Shown here piece by piece: positions 15,456 through 23,638 of a DNA stretch of 28,092 bases (the stretch's first letter is position 1; each line of letters starts with the position of its first letter). The notes beneath the pieces were generated by a model that saw only the letters and a program-made list of their open reading frames with translations, was not told the origin of the DNA and did no database searches. Both the position numbers and the translations under genes were made by a program. This DNA comes from Virgibacillus_R byunsanensis (lineage in GTDB: Bacteria > Bacillota > Bacilli > Bacillales > Amphibacillaceae), in the NCBI RefSeq assembly GCF_042675965.1, contig NZ_JBHTKJ010000047.1, positions 1 through 28,092 on the forward strand. Reading direction: 5' to 3'.

Positions 15456-16784
15456 TCAAGAATCCATTGAATCAGGTAAAAACGTTGCTATTTCTGGAAA
15501 CGAAATCATTAATCCACAAACAACTACCAATACTGCAACCGCAAATACCATCCCGATTCGAAATATCGGCTCTAGTCGGATTTTACTAACTCCTGCTACT
15601 GCGTATACACTTAAGCCAACTGGAGGAGTGATCAATCCAATCGTACAGATAATGCCTACAAACACTCCAAACCACAATAAGTCAACTTGAAGTTCTGTAA
15701 TAATAGGTAGAAGTACAGGGATTGACATCAATATGACAGCGGCCCCTTCAATGAACATGAACATGATAAATAGAATAGCGGAAATAATAACCAAAACTAG
15801 TGCTGGCGTATCCATGATTGGTTCTAACAAGGCAATTATTTTTCTCGGTAATAATGATAAGGATACAAATCGTCCAAATATTTGAGCACCTATCATAATT
15901 AACATAACCATACCGGTTAATTTAATTGTTTCCACAACAGATTTTTTGATAAAAGTAGAATTTATCTTCCCTAGGACAAGCGCTGCCAATAATCCTGCAA
16001 AGGCACCAACAGCTCCGGCTTCGGTCGGTGTAAAAATCCCAGAATAAATTCCTCCAAATATAATGAGCATAATTAGAAGAGAAACAGTTCCGGCAGCAGA
16101 AAGCCGCAAAACAGAAACCTTATAATCTGATTGTTCCTCAGTGGATGCAACTTCATCATCTATCTCCACTTCATTTTTATCCACTTTAAAATACACTAAC
16201 ATTACCAAAATAAAGACTATCATAACCAATATTCCAGGGATGATAGCACCTATAAACAATTGACCAACTGGCGTTTCAGTAGCTACACCATAAAGGATGA
16301 GAATAATACTAGGAGGAATAATACCTGATAAGGAGCCCCCTGCTGCTGCAATAGCACCTGATAATGGAGCACTGTATCCATGTCTGCGTAATTCTGGTAT
16401 TGCCACTTGCCCTAATGAAGCTGCTGTTGCTGTTCCCGATCCAGAGACAGCTCCTAGTACTCCACCAATCATAAGTGTTAATATTCCTAAAACACTGTTT
16501 TTACCTCTTGATGCTCTATTTACTATATAAAAAATATCTTTTACAATGTCAGACTGGAGGATAAATTGTGCCATTAAAACGAACAAAGGAATAGTAGTTA
16601 ATGTGTAGCCCGCAACACGATTAAACGGTTCATTACCTAATAATCCTGGCAGAATACTAAAGCCTTCCAATAAAATCAGACCTATTACACCGCTTGCAAA
16701 TAAAACGGAGTGAATATACAAACCTGATACTAGAAAAAGGACTAACATTGTAAGGATAATTACTATAACCACAAAACTACTCAT
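15456..16784 (-). CDS. dctM: TRAP transporter large permease subunit (DctM-like)
   Basis: A 442-residue, very hydrophobic protein with about 12 membrane segments and the re-entrant hairpins of the DctM family. Hallmarks include GAVSGSGTATAASLGQVAIPEL (about 114-135, scaffold hairpin), GGSLSGIIPPSIILILYG, and TPTEAGAVGAF near the middle. The C-terminal half repeats the fold with FIEGAAVILMSIPVLLPI and GLITPPVGLSVYAVAG. Family members carry out sodium-driven uptake of organic acids delivered by a periplasmic or lipid-anchored binding protein. ATG 16784 is preceded by AAAGGTAGGGG. A large hairpin separates this gene from dctP upstream in the transcript, while dctQ follows immediately. Confidence 0.95.
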   Translation of the reverse strand: MSSFVVIVIILTMLVLFLVSGLYIHSVLFASGVIGLILLEGFSILPGLLGNEPFNRVAGYTLTTIPLFVLMAQFILQSDIVKDIFYIVNRASRGKNSVLGILTLMIGGVLGAVSGSGTATAASLGQVAIPELRRHGYSAPLSGAIAAAGGSLSGIIPPSIILILYGVATETPVGQLFIGAIIPGILVMIVFILVMLVYFKVDKNEVEIDDEVASTEEQSDYKVSVLRLSAAGTVSLLIMLIIFGGIYSGIFTPTEAGAVGAFAGLLAALVLGKINSTFIKKSVVETIKLTGMVMLIMIGAQIFGRFVSLSLLPRKIIALLEPIMDTPALVLVIISAILFIMFMFIEGAAVILMSIPVLLPIITELQVDLLWFGVFVGIICTIGLITPPVGLSVYAVAGVSKIRLEPIFRIGMVFAVAVLVVVCGLMISFPEIATFLPDSMDS

Positions 16785-16820
16785 TACATACCCCTACCTT
16801 TCAAGTATTCAAAACAATGT

Positions 16821-16905
16821 AGAAGATCTTGTCACTTTCTCATGCTTTAGCACAATAGAACAAAGGTTAAAATTTATATACCAAAGTCTGTGACAAGATT
16901 CTTCT
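16821..16905 (-). promoter_or_regulatory. Inverted repeat between dctP and dctM
   Basis: AGAAGATCTTGTCAC (16821-16835) and GTGACAAGATTCTTCT (16890-16905) pair over 15 bp with one bulged base, enclosing 54 bases. It lies in the only long gap inside the transporter block, directly after the binding-protein gene. The minus strand beyond it is only moderately T-rich. It probably stabilises the upstream mRNA or partly stops transcription, allowing more DctP than permease. Confidence 0.65.
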
Positions 16906-16930
16906 AAACTAATTTATTTCTGTTAATCTT

Positions 16931-18073
16931 TTATTCTATATTTTTTAAGCTATCCGGAACATCGCCGCCCTGTTCAATGATAATGTCACGCCATAAAACA
17001 ATTAATTCATTTCCAGGTAGGCCTTGCTCCTCTAGAATTTCTGCATAATCCAACCATGTTTTTTCAATGCCTTCATTAAACAAGTCTTGAACTTCTTGAT
17101 CTAAAGAAGTAAATTCTACAAACTGTCCACCATCTTCTTTATTTTGGGCAATTGCCTCTTCTGAACGATCTATCCATTCCTGAGCACCCGGTGAAAAAAT
17201 TTCTTCATTCGCTTGAGTCATTGCTTCTTGAACATTTTCAGGGAATTCATCCCACTTTTCTTGTGTAGTTCCAATAAACGCATTAAAATGCCCAAAATTT
17301 ATATCTGTAACTGTGTATTTGAATAACTCTTCAAAACCATATCCAGACCAATCGGCTATACTATAATAGCTTCCGTCAAATGAACCCCTGCTTAATGCAT
17401 CGAACATTTCAACTGCTGGCATCGTAACACTATTTACTCCAATTGTTTCTGAATACATTTCATGAATTCTTGAAGGCGTACGTAGGGACGTTCCTTCTAC
17501 ATCACTTGCTGAATCGAATTCTTTTCCCGTTGTTGAAATTGAATATTCCTGAGTTGTCGAAATTGGAAATACTTTAAACTGATCGAACTGCATCTCGGAA
17601 TACGTTTTACCGTCTTCTAGTTCTACATCACTTGTTAACAACGCCTGCCATGCATTAGACCCGATATGTGCATCGGAATGTGCTAAAGGAAGCATCGTCA
17701 CTTCGGCCATTGGATATTGATCGGGCTGGTAGATAGGTAGTATTAGCCCCACATCTATAGTTCCATTCAGAACTGCATCTGCTTCATCTGGAACAGCTAC
17801 AAGCTCTCCACCTGAAAAGGTTTCAAATTGAACTTGACCATCTGTTAATTCTTCTACTCGATCCATCCATGGCACCATATTATCAGACCACCATGCGTGC
17901 TGGGAGCTAAGTCCAGTAGCTGCACGTAATTCAATAACTTCAACAGCCTCTCCATCTCCATCTTCACCGTCTCCGTCTTGATCAGTTACTGTCTCCTCAC
18001 TATCAGAACATGCACTAAGAATAAAGAAAACGCTTACAACAAATAAAAGAAGAATACTTTTCATGTTTCTCAC
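16931..18073 (-). CDS. dctP: TRAP transporter substrate-binding lipoprotein (DctP-like)
   Basis: A 380-residue extracellular lipoprotein. The signal peptide ends in lipobox LSAC with lipidated Cys22, followed by a highly acidic linker (DQDGDGEDGDGEAVE). The DctP domain (about 47-370) captures an organic acid for the DctQM permease. SLRTPSR (about 196-202) carries the conserved arginine (R198) that usually salt-bridges the substrate carboxylate, and VTMPAVEMFDALSRGSFDG is the typical following block. The start is GTG 18073 because GGGAGG lies 7 bases upstream; a longer reading start lacks a site. Sequence resembles TRAP binding proteins linked to larger or hydrophobic carboxylates rather than C4-dicarboxylates, but specificity cannot be assigned. 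Confidence 0.92.
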   Translation of the reverse strand: MRNMKSILLLFVVSVFFILSACSDSEETVTDQDGDGEDGDGEAVEVIELRAATGLSSQHAWWSDNMVPWMDRVEELTDGQVQFETFSGGELVAVPDEADAVLNGTIDVGLILPIYQPDQYPMAEVTMLPLAHSDAHIGSNAWQALLTSDVELEDGKTYSEMQFDQFKVFPISTTQEYSISTTGKEFDSASDVEGTSLRTPSRIHEMYSETIGVNSVTMPAVEMFDALSRGSFDGSYYSIADWSGYGFEELFKYTVTDINFGHFNAFIGTTQEKWDEFPENVQEAMTQANEEIFSPGAQEWIDRSEEAIAQNKEDGGQFVEFTSLDQEVQDLFNEGIEKTWLDYAEILEEQGLPGNELIVLWRDIIIEQGGDVPDSLKNIE

Positions 18074-18105
18074 TTTAAAACCTCCCAATTTTTTTAAAAT
18101 ACAAA

Positions 18106-18882
18106 CTATCTACCGGTAAATTCAGGTATTCTTTTTTCAAAAAAAGCTGAAATCCCCTCTTTATGATCTTCCGTCTGAAGCATCATCACTTGAATAATAT
18201 TTTCTTGCATAAAAGCTGTCTCCTGGTGAAAGTTAGGGACATTATTAACAAGATATTTTACATACTTATTAGCAATCATGGGACCATTAACAACAAAATC
18301 CGCAAACTTTTCTGACTCTGAAATAACATTCCCTTTAACTATTCGATTAACTAACATATGGGATTCTGCCTCATTAGCTGTAAGTGTCTTCCCAGATGAT
18401 ATCCATTCCTTTACTATAGGAGACGAAACTCTCTCCGTAAGCGTTTTAATTAAGCCTAAATCAGGGATTAATCCGATATTTGTAAAACTTAATGCGAATT
18501 TTGCATCTGTATCAGCAACAATGAAATCTGAAGCTAGTGCTATACTGAATCCAGCACCTGCAGCATAACCATGAACAGCTGCTATGACGTATTTATCAAC
18601 ATCCATTATTTTCTGGGAGAGTCCGGACACATACTCTACCCATTTTGCTGCTTCCGATGCTCCTGAAATGTTTTGCATAGTATCAATTGATCCGCCAGCA
18701 CAGAAGGATTTACCATTTCCAGATATAATTATTACATTGACATCTGGGTTTCTTGAATACTCCTCAAGATAATGAATAATTTCTTCTACTAGTTCCCTTG
18801 ACAATGCATTTAATTTATCGGGGCGGTTCAACATAATATGACCAATTTTATTATTCACTTTCACTTCTACTAATCCGCTCAT
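18106..18882 (-). CDS. Crotonase-family protein, PaaG-like (likely enoyl-CoA isomerase)
   Basis: A 258-residue crotonase-fold enzyme. Oxyanion-hole segments are FCAGGSIDTM (60-69) and VHGYAAGAGFSIALASD (103-119). The hydratase glutamates are replaced by Ser113 and Thr134, while FTNIGLIPDLG places Asp141 where PaaG and related isomerases have their catalytic aspartate. Double-bond isomerisation or a related step is therefore preferred over hydration. The start is ATG 18882, since GGAGG lies 5 bases upstream; an ATG 12 bases earlier overlaps that ribosome site. It is flanked by the oxidoreductase gene (21 bases) and dctP (32 bases). Confidence 0.85.
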   Translation of the reverse strand: MSGLVEVKVNNKIGHIMLNRPDKLNALSRELVEEIIHYLEEYSRNPDVNVIIISGNGKSFCAGGSIDTMQNISGASEAAKWVEYVSGLSQKIMDVDKYVIAAVHGYAAGAGFSIALASDFIVADTDAKFALSFTNIGLIPDLGLIKTLTERVSSPIVKEWISSGKTLTANEAESHMLVNRIVKGNVISESEKFADFVVNGPMIANKYVKYLVNNVPNFHQETAFMQENIIQVMMLQTEDHKEGISAFFEKRIPEFTGR

Positions 18883-18903
18883 ATTCTCCTCCATTCTAGT
18901 TTT

Positions 18904-19884
18904 TTAAGGGGTTACTACTAATTTCCCCCATGTCTTGCGACTAGCTAGTAAATCTAAAGCTTTTGGTACGTCTTCAAATGCATAATGTTGATAAATTAGT
19001 GGTTTAATTTTTCCTTTTTTGTACAAATTCATCAACTCCAAATGAGCCTCTTTAACCTTTTCAGGAAACAACCTTCGAAAATAGCCAAAATGAATACCCA
19101 CTAGAGAATAATTTTTTATAAGCATATGGTTCGTTGGTACATCAGGAATTGTTCCACTTGCAAAGCCAATGAGCAACAACCTACCGTCAAATGCAATACA
19201 TTTTCTTGATTTATGAAAAACATCTCCACCAACTGGATCAAAAATGACATCTGCACAATGTCCTTCTGTTTCTTCTTTCACCACTTTCACAAAATCTTCG
19301 TCTCGATAATTAATAGCCACGTCTGCTCCCATCTTTTTACAAATTTTTACCTTTTCATCAGAACCAGCTGTGGCAATCACCTTAGCACCTAGAACTTTCC
19401 CAACCTGTATAGCAGCAGATCCGACTCCTCCTGATCCCGCATGAACAAGAAGGATTTCACCTTCTTTCAATTGTGCTTTCTTTTTCAAAGCATAATAGGC
19501 GGTATGGTAGGTTATATACATCGATGCTGCCTGATTATATGGAAGTTCATCAGCAAGTGGATATATATTCTCTTCATTCACAATAGCCCATTCTGTAAAC
19601 CCTCCATTCGGAAGTCCAGTAGTAGCTAAAACACGTTGCCCTAATTCACTGTCTACACCTTCACCTACTTCATCAATAACTCCAGCTATTTCAGCACCTG
19701 GCGTAAAAGGTAATGATGCCTTCTCTTGATACTTTCCTTGACACTGTAATATGTCAAAGAAATTTAATGAAAAAGCCTTCACTTTCAACAAAACTTCACC
19801 TTTTTTAGGTACAGGTTTTGGAATTTCTTTTATTTCAAGAGCTTCTTCAGGATCACCTAATTTAGAAACAAACCAAGATTTCAA
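18904..19884 (-). CDS. Quinone oxidoreductase-like medium-chain reductase
   Basis: A 326-residue NADPH-dependent protein of the zinc-free quinone oxidoreductase branch of the medium-chain dehydrogenase/reductase family. The GroES-like domain begins GEVLLKVKAFSLNFFDILQ (29-47) and includes PFTPGAEIAGVIDEVGEGV. The nucleotide domain has HAGSGGVGSAAIQVGKVLGA (147-166). Cysteine ligands for structural or catalytic zinc are missing. Such enzymes reduce quinones, enones or, in some cases, enoyl-CoA esters. In this operon a CoA-ester enone or enoyl reductase is plausible. The start is TTG 19884 with AGGTGG 7 bases upstream. It lies between the dehydrogenase gene (47 bases) and a crotonase gene. Confidence 0.85.
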   Translation of the reverse strand: MKSWFVSKLGDPEEALEIKEIPKPVPKKGEVLLKVKAFSLNFFDILQCQGKYQEKASLPFTPGAEIAGVIDEVGEGVDSELGQRVLATTGLPNGGFTEWAIVNEENIYPLADELPYNQAASMYITYHTAYYALKKKAQLKEGEILLVHAGSGGVGSAAIQVGKVLGAKVIATAGSDEKVKICKKMGADVAINYRDEDFVKVVKEETEGHCADVIFDPVGGDVFHKSRKCIAFDGRLLLIGFASGTIPDVPTNHMLIKNYSLVGIHFGYFRRLFPEKVKEAHLELMNLYKKGKIKPLIYQHYAFEDVPKALDLLASRKTWGKLVVTP

Positions 19885-19931
19885 TATATCACCACCTAAT
19901 AATCGCTAAATGTATTTTTACTTAGTAAAAT

Positions 19932-21137
19932 CTATAATTGTTCTCTTATTTCCAATTTTGCAATATCCCTTAAATGTACTTTGTCGGGCCCATCAACTAT
20001 TCTTAACGTTCTAGCATTTGCCCAATGTGCGGCTAATGGTAAATCATCTGATACCCCCGCACCACCATACACTTCAATTGCCCGATCAATAACATTTAAA
20101 GATACTCTTGGTGCTGCAATTTTAATCATGGCAATTTCTTTTCTCGCAGCTTTGGCTCCCTCTTGGTCAATTTTATTTGCAGCATGCAAGGTTAATAATC
20201 TTGCTTGCTCGATTTCAACTCTACTTTCAGCAATTTGCTCACGAATTGTATCTTTATCTACTAGTTTAGAGTTAAAAGCCTCTCTGTTGTTTGCACGAGT
20301 TACTAATAATTCTAGCGCCCGTTCTGCTGCACCAATTGCTCGCATGCAATGATGAATCCTACCTGGCCCTAGCCTACCCTGTGCAATTTCAAATCCTCTT
20401 CCTTCCCCTAATAACATATTAGAGACTGGCACTCTTACATTGTTATAGTGAACTTCTGCATGTCCATGTGGTGCGTGATCATAGCCGAAAACTGGCACAA
20501 ATCTTTTCACTTCGACACCTGGTGTATCAAAAGGAACTAAAATCATAGATTGTTGTTTGTATCCTTCAGCATTAGGATCTGTTTTCCCCATAACAATAGC
20601 AATCTTACATCTGGGATCCATAGCACCTGATGACCACCATTTTTTTGCATTAATGACATATTCATCACCATCACGTACAATGCTACCTTCAATATTTTTC
20701 GCATCGGATGAAGCCACATCTGGTTCTGTCATCGAAAAAACAGATCGTATTTCACCCTCTAATAAAGATCCAAGCCACTTGTTTTTTTGTTCCTCAGTTC
20801 CATATTTAATTAAGACTTCCATATTTCCCGTGTCTGGTGCATTACAATTAAAGATTTCAGGGGCGATTAAAGAACGACCCATAATTTCACATAAAAATGC
20901 GTATTCGTAATTTGTTAAACCCGCTCCTAGTTCAGCATCTGGAATAAATAAGTTCCATAATCCTTTTGACTTTGCTTTAGCCTTTAATTCTTCTACTATT
21001 GGTGGAATCATCCAACGACTTTCTTGTGCATTTAGTTGTTCCTCATATACCTCTTCATTTGGATATACCTCTTCATCCATAAATTCTATCAATTCTTTCC
21101 TTAACATTTTCCCCTTCTCTGAAAGCTCTTTTAACAT
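19932..21137 (-). CDS. Acyl-CoA dehydrogenase, ACAD10/11 type
   Basis: A 401-residue FAD-dependent acyl-CoA dehydrogenase. FSMTEPDVASSDAKNIE (134-150), KKWWSSGA (165-172), GEGRGFEIAQGRLGPGRIHH (244-263) and YGGAGVSDDLPLA (357-369) follow the dehydrogenase domain of human ACAD10/11 closely. In medium-chain enzymes the catalytic base is the glutamate of YEGT near the C-terminus; here the place reads IVDGPDKVH, with Asp382, as in ACAD10/11. In P. putida the related LvaC works with kinase LvaA to turn a 4-phosphoacyl-CoA into an enoyl-CoA. The kinase gene lies in the same operon, separate rather than fused. Its ATG is two bases before the end of the ligase gene, so the genes nearly touch. Confidence 0.93.
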   Translation of the reverse strand: MLKELSEKGKMLRKELIEFMDEEVYPNEEVYEEQLNAQESRWMIPPIVEELKAKAKSKGLWNLFIPDAELGAGLTNYEYAFLCEIMGRSLIAPEIFNCNAPDTGNMEVLIKYGTEEQKNKWLGSLLEGEIRSVFSMTEPDVASSDAKNIEGSIVRDGDEYVINAKKWWSSGAMDPRCKIAIVMGKTDPNAEGYKQQSMILVPFDTPGVEVKRFVPVFGYDHAPHGHAEVHYNNVRVPVSNMLLGEGRGFEIAQGRLGPGRIHHCMRAIGAAERALELLVTRANNREAFNSKLVDKDTIREQIAESRVEIEQARLLTLHAANKIDQEGAKAARKEIAMIKIAAPRVSLNVIDRAIEVYGGAGVSDDLPLAAHWANARTLRIVDGPDKVHLRDIAKLEIREQL

Positions 21138-21138
21138 G

Positions 21139-22719
21139 TTAATTTCCCCTTTTTTCCTTTAATGATTGTTTCAATATTTTTCCAGAGGCATTCCTAGGTA
21201 GCTCATCGATGAACGCATATACTTCTGGGATTTTAAATTTTGCTAAGTTTTTCTTGCAGTGATTCTTAATCTTAGGAATATCCTCTTCCGTCAATTGATC
21301 ACTTACAATGAATGCTTTTACTTTTTCACCATATAATGGATCAGGGATACCTATAACAGCAGCTTCATTAATTAATTCATACTTTTTCAGGACATCCTCT
21401 ACTTCAATGGAGAAGATCTTCTCACCCCCCCGGTTAATCATATGTTTCTTACGGTCGCGAATATAAAAGAATCCATCCTCATCGACACATCCAAGATCTC
21501 CAGATAGCCAATAACCGTCTAAAAAATTACTTTTGTTTGCCTCAATGTTTTTCCAATACTCCTTGATAACCATTGGACCTTTTATATACAGTTCCCCAAC
21601 CTCATGTAATTTACATTCATCCCCCTTAGTATTAATTATTTTAATATCTGCTACGGGAACAGATAATCCTACCGAAGTGACTTTTTCTTCCGAATACGTT
21701 AAAGGCATTAAGGTTGCTGGTGATGTAGTTTCTGTTGCACCATAAGCATTATGCATTTCTGCATTTGGAAAAGCTTTTCTTAGCATAGAAAATGTTTGCT
21801 GATATATCGGTGCACCTCCAAAGGCGACTTTTGTTACAAAATCAAAACTATTATTCTGAAATTTTTCCTGTGTGGACATCATGATAAATATAGTAGGTAC
21901 ATTAAAGAGGAAGTTTATTCGGTATTTTAGAATGGTCTCTATGTATTTGTCATTTTGATAGCGTTCCATACTATGAGCAGTACCACCAACGAATAGAATA
22001 TGAAGTAACTGGGCTACTAAACCTGTCACATGAAACATTGGCACTGCAATTAAAGTTTTCATAGTACTATCTGTTTTAAATGTAGTTTTATAGTTAATTA
22101 AACTGTGAATAACATTGATATGAGTTAAGACAGCACCTTTAGGCTTCCCTGTTGTTCCAGAAGTATAAAGGATAAAAACGGAGTCTAATTCATCTACTTT
22201 TACTTTCTCGAGTTCATATTTATCCTCCATTAATTGTGTAAATGTATCTTCTCCATCAATAACAAGTATAAGATCTTTATGTGGAATAACATTACTATCA
22301 ATTTCTTTTATTTCATCCATTTTATAAATAAACTTTTCCTCGCTAATAATTACTTTTACATCTGAATGTCCTAATATAAATGCTATTTCTTCTGCTGCCA
22401 ATTTGACATTGACTGGCACTAAGATTGCACCCAACTTGGCACATGCAAAAACGAATAAGGGAAAGTGATATCGATTTCCGATAATAATTGCTACTCGGTC
22501 ACCTTTTTTAACTCCACATTTCTTTTGCAAATTGGAAGCAATAATCGATGAATAGGAATCCAACTCTGAATAAGTTAGAGTTCTTTCTTCTGTAACGATT
22601 GCATTTTTTTCCTTATAATTCTTAGCGCTATTTGATAGGATATCACCAATATTTTTAGGGCGTTCATTAAATACTTTAATATCCTTCCTCCCAAATAATT
22701 CAATTGTTTGAATTGCCAT
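21139..22719 (-). CDS. Acyl-CoA ligase (AMP-forming)
   Basis: A 526-residue member of the ANL superfamily that activates a carboxylic acid to its CoA thioester through an acyl-adenylate. The P-loop YTSGTTGKPKGAV (about 184-196), the aromatic motif NAYGATETT (about 329-337), the hinge-region SGDLG and IRDRKKHMINRGGEKI, and the catalytic lysine in PRNASGKILK (about 511-520) are intact. It sits directly after tetR and before the dehydrogenase, the expected place for the entry enzyme of a catabolic operon. ATG 22719 has AAAAGGAGG upstream. Sequence alone does not tell whether the substrate is a fatty, hydroxy or cyclic acid. Confidence 0.94.
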   Translation of the reverse strand: MAIQTIELFGRKDIKVFNERPKNIGDILSNSAKNYKEKNAIVTEERTLTYSELDSYSSIIASNLQKKCGVKKGDRVAIIIGNRYHFPLFVFACAKLGAILVPVNVKLAAEEIAFILGHSDVKVIISEEKFIYKMDEIKEIDSNVIPHKDLILVIDGEDTFTQLMEDKYELEKVKVDELDSVFILYTSGTTGKPKGAVLTHINVIHSLINYKTTFKTDSTMKTLIAVPMFHVTGLVAQLLHILFVGGTAHSMERYQNDKYIETILKYRINFLFNVPTIFIMMSTQEKFQNNSFDFVTKVAFGGAPIYQQTFSMLRKAFPNAEMHNAYGATETTSPATLMPLTYSEEKVTSVGLSVPVADIKIINTKGDECKLHEVGELYIKGPMVIKEYWKNIEANKSNFLDGYWLSGDLGCVDEDGFFYIRDRKKHMINRGGEKIFSIEVEDVLKKYELINEAAVIGIPDPLYGEKVKAFIVSDQLTEEDIPKIKNHCKKNLAKFKIPEVYAFIDELPRNASGKILKQSLKEKRGN

Positions 22720-22732
22720 ATTAGGCCTCCTT

Positions 22733-23317
22733 TTATTTCAATATTTTAATAATATAATCACTGTATATTTCAACTAATTCTTCCTTTGACAACCTACCCT
22801 TTGGTTTATACCATTGCTGGATCCAGTTCATTGCACCAAGTATAATCATTCTAGCGATTGTTGGTTCCTCTGTGCTGAATATCCTTTCCTGAATTCCCCT
22901 TGAAATGATCTGGTCAAAAAGTCCTTCATACCTCTTCCTTAACTCGAGTACTAATTTCAACTGTTCTTCGTTAAAGAAGCGTTTTGGTTCCATAATCAAG
23001 TTAAACGTTTCTTTTTCTTCTATGGCATAATCAATATGGGTAGCAACCATTTTAAAAAGAATCTCTTTAGTGGAACCTTCTCCGTTAAGAATCCTCTCGA
23101 GATCCTCAGATGCTTGGGAAAGTACAAAATTATGACATTGATACATTAAGTCACTTTTGTTTTTGAAGTAGTAATATAATGACCCTTTAGTCATCAGGAG
23201 TTCAGCAGCGATATCCTCCATTGTTGCACCAGCATATCCCTTCTTATTAACAATTCCAATTGCTGAAAATAATATTTGCTGCTTCTTTCTTATCATTTTT
23301 CTCTGTGAAAGCTTCAT
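22733..23317 (-). CDS. TetR family repressor of the catabolic operon
   Basis: A 194-residue regulator. The N-terminal helix-turn-helix (about 6-55) has ILFSAIGIVNKKGYAGATME, then DIAAELLMTKGSLYYYFKNK, the classic TetR recognition block. The C-terminal domain (about 60-194) is helical and binds the ligand; for such operons this is often an acyl-CoA. The start is ATG 23317; a GTG 12 bases earlier overlaps the AAAAGG ribosome site. It is the first gene of the minus-strand operon and is 13 bases before the ligase gene, so it probably represses itself and the whole operon through the palindrome at 23454-23477. Confidence 0.92.
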   Translation of the reverse strand: MKLSQRKMIRKKQQILFSAIGIVNKKGYAGATMEDIAAELLMTKGSLYYYFKNKSDLMYQCHNFVLSQASEDLERILNGEGSTKEILFKMVATHIDYAIEEKETFNLIMEPKRFFNEEQLKLVLELRKRYEGLFDQIISRGIQERIFSTEEPTIARMIILGAMNWIQQWYKPKGRLSKEELVEIYSDYIIKILK

Positions 23318-23361
23318 AATAACTATCACCTTTTCAATGTTAGTGTGTAATATATCTTTAT

Positions 23362-23375
23362 TGTAATCGCTTACA
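23362..23375. promoter_or_regulatory. cre site (CcpA catabolite repression)
   Basis: TGTAATCGCTTACA on plus, TGTAAGCGATTACA on minus, fits the Bacillus cre consensus TGWAANCGNTNWCA on the minus strand at every position. It lies about 45 bases before tetR and roughly 100 bases after the predicted transcription start, where CcpA would block elongation. The operon is therefore likely repressed by good carbon sources. Confidence 0.75.
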
Positions 23376-23453
23376 TTTCCAAATTAAATACTTCCTGAAA
23401 ATTAATCTTATACGCATTTAAATAATTTAAACACTATTTATTTTTTGAACGCC

Positions 23454-23477
23454 GTTATAATATCTGAATATTATAAC
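23454..23477. promoter_or_regulatory. Perfect palindrome, probable TetR operator
   Basis: GTTATAATAT and ATATTATAAC are perfect 10-base half-sites around CTGA. The site lies right at the start point predicted from the promoter at 23480-23508, a normal place for a TetR-type operator. It also contains a TATAAT, so an additional promoter role cannot be excluded. Confidence 0.65.
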
Positions 23478-23479
23478 TT

Positions 23480-23508
23480 ATCTTAACGTTATTATTACAA
23501 AATTGCAA
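23480..23508 (-). promoter_or_regulatory. Predicted promoter of the catabolic operon
   Basis: On the minus strand TTGCAA (23508-23503) and TAAGAT (23485-23480) are separated by 17 bases. Each matches four or five of six sigma-A positions. Transcription would begin near 23473 and read into tetR and the 16 genes behind it. Confidence 0.5.
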
Positions 23509-23547
23509 CAGTTTTTTTACTATAGTTTTAAATTTAAATTTAGATTT

Positions 23548-23577
23548 AAAAAAAGAACCCTTGTATAACAAGAGTTC
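23548..23577 (-). terminator. Terminator of sspO
   Basis: On the minus strand GAACTCTTGT-TAT-ACAAGGGTTC forms a stem with one mismatch, followed immediately by seven T. It separates the spore-protein gene from the operon promoter. Confidence 0.85.
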
Positions 23578-23638
23578 AGTGTATTTTGTTCTTGTATTCT
23601 AAATTACAAAATGAATTTTCTCATACTACATCCTGTAA

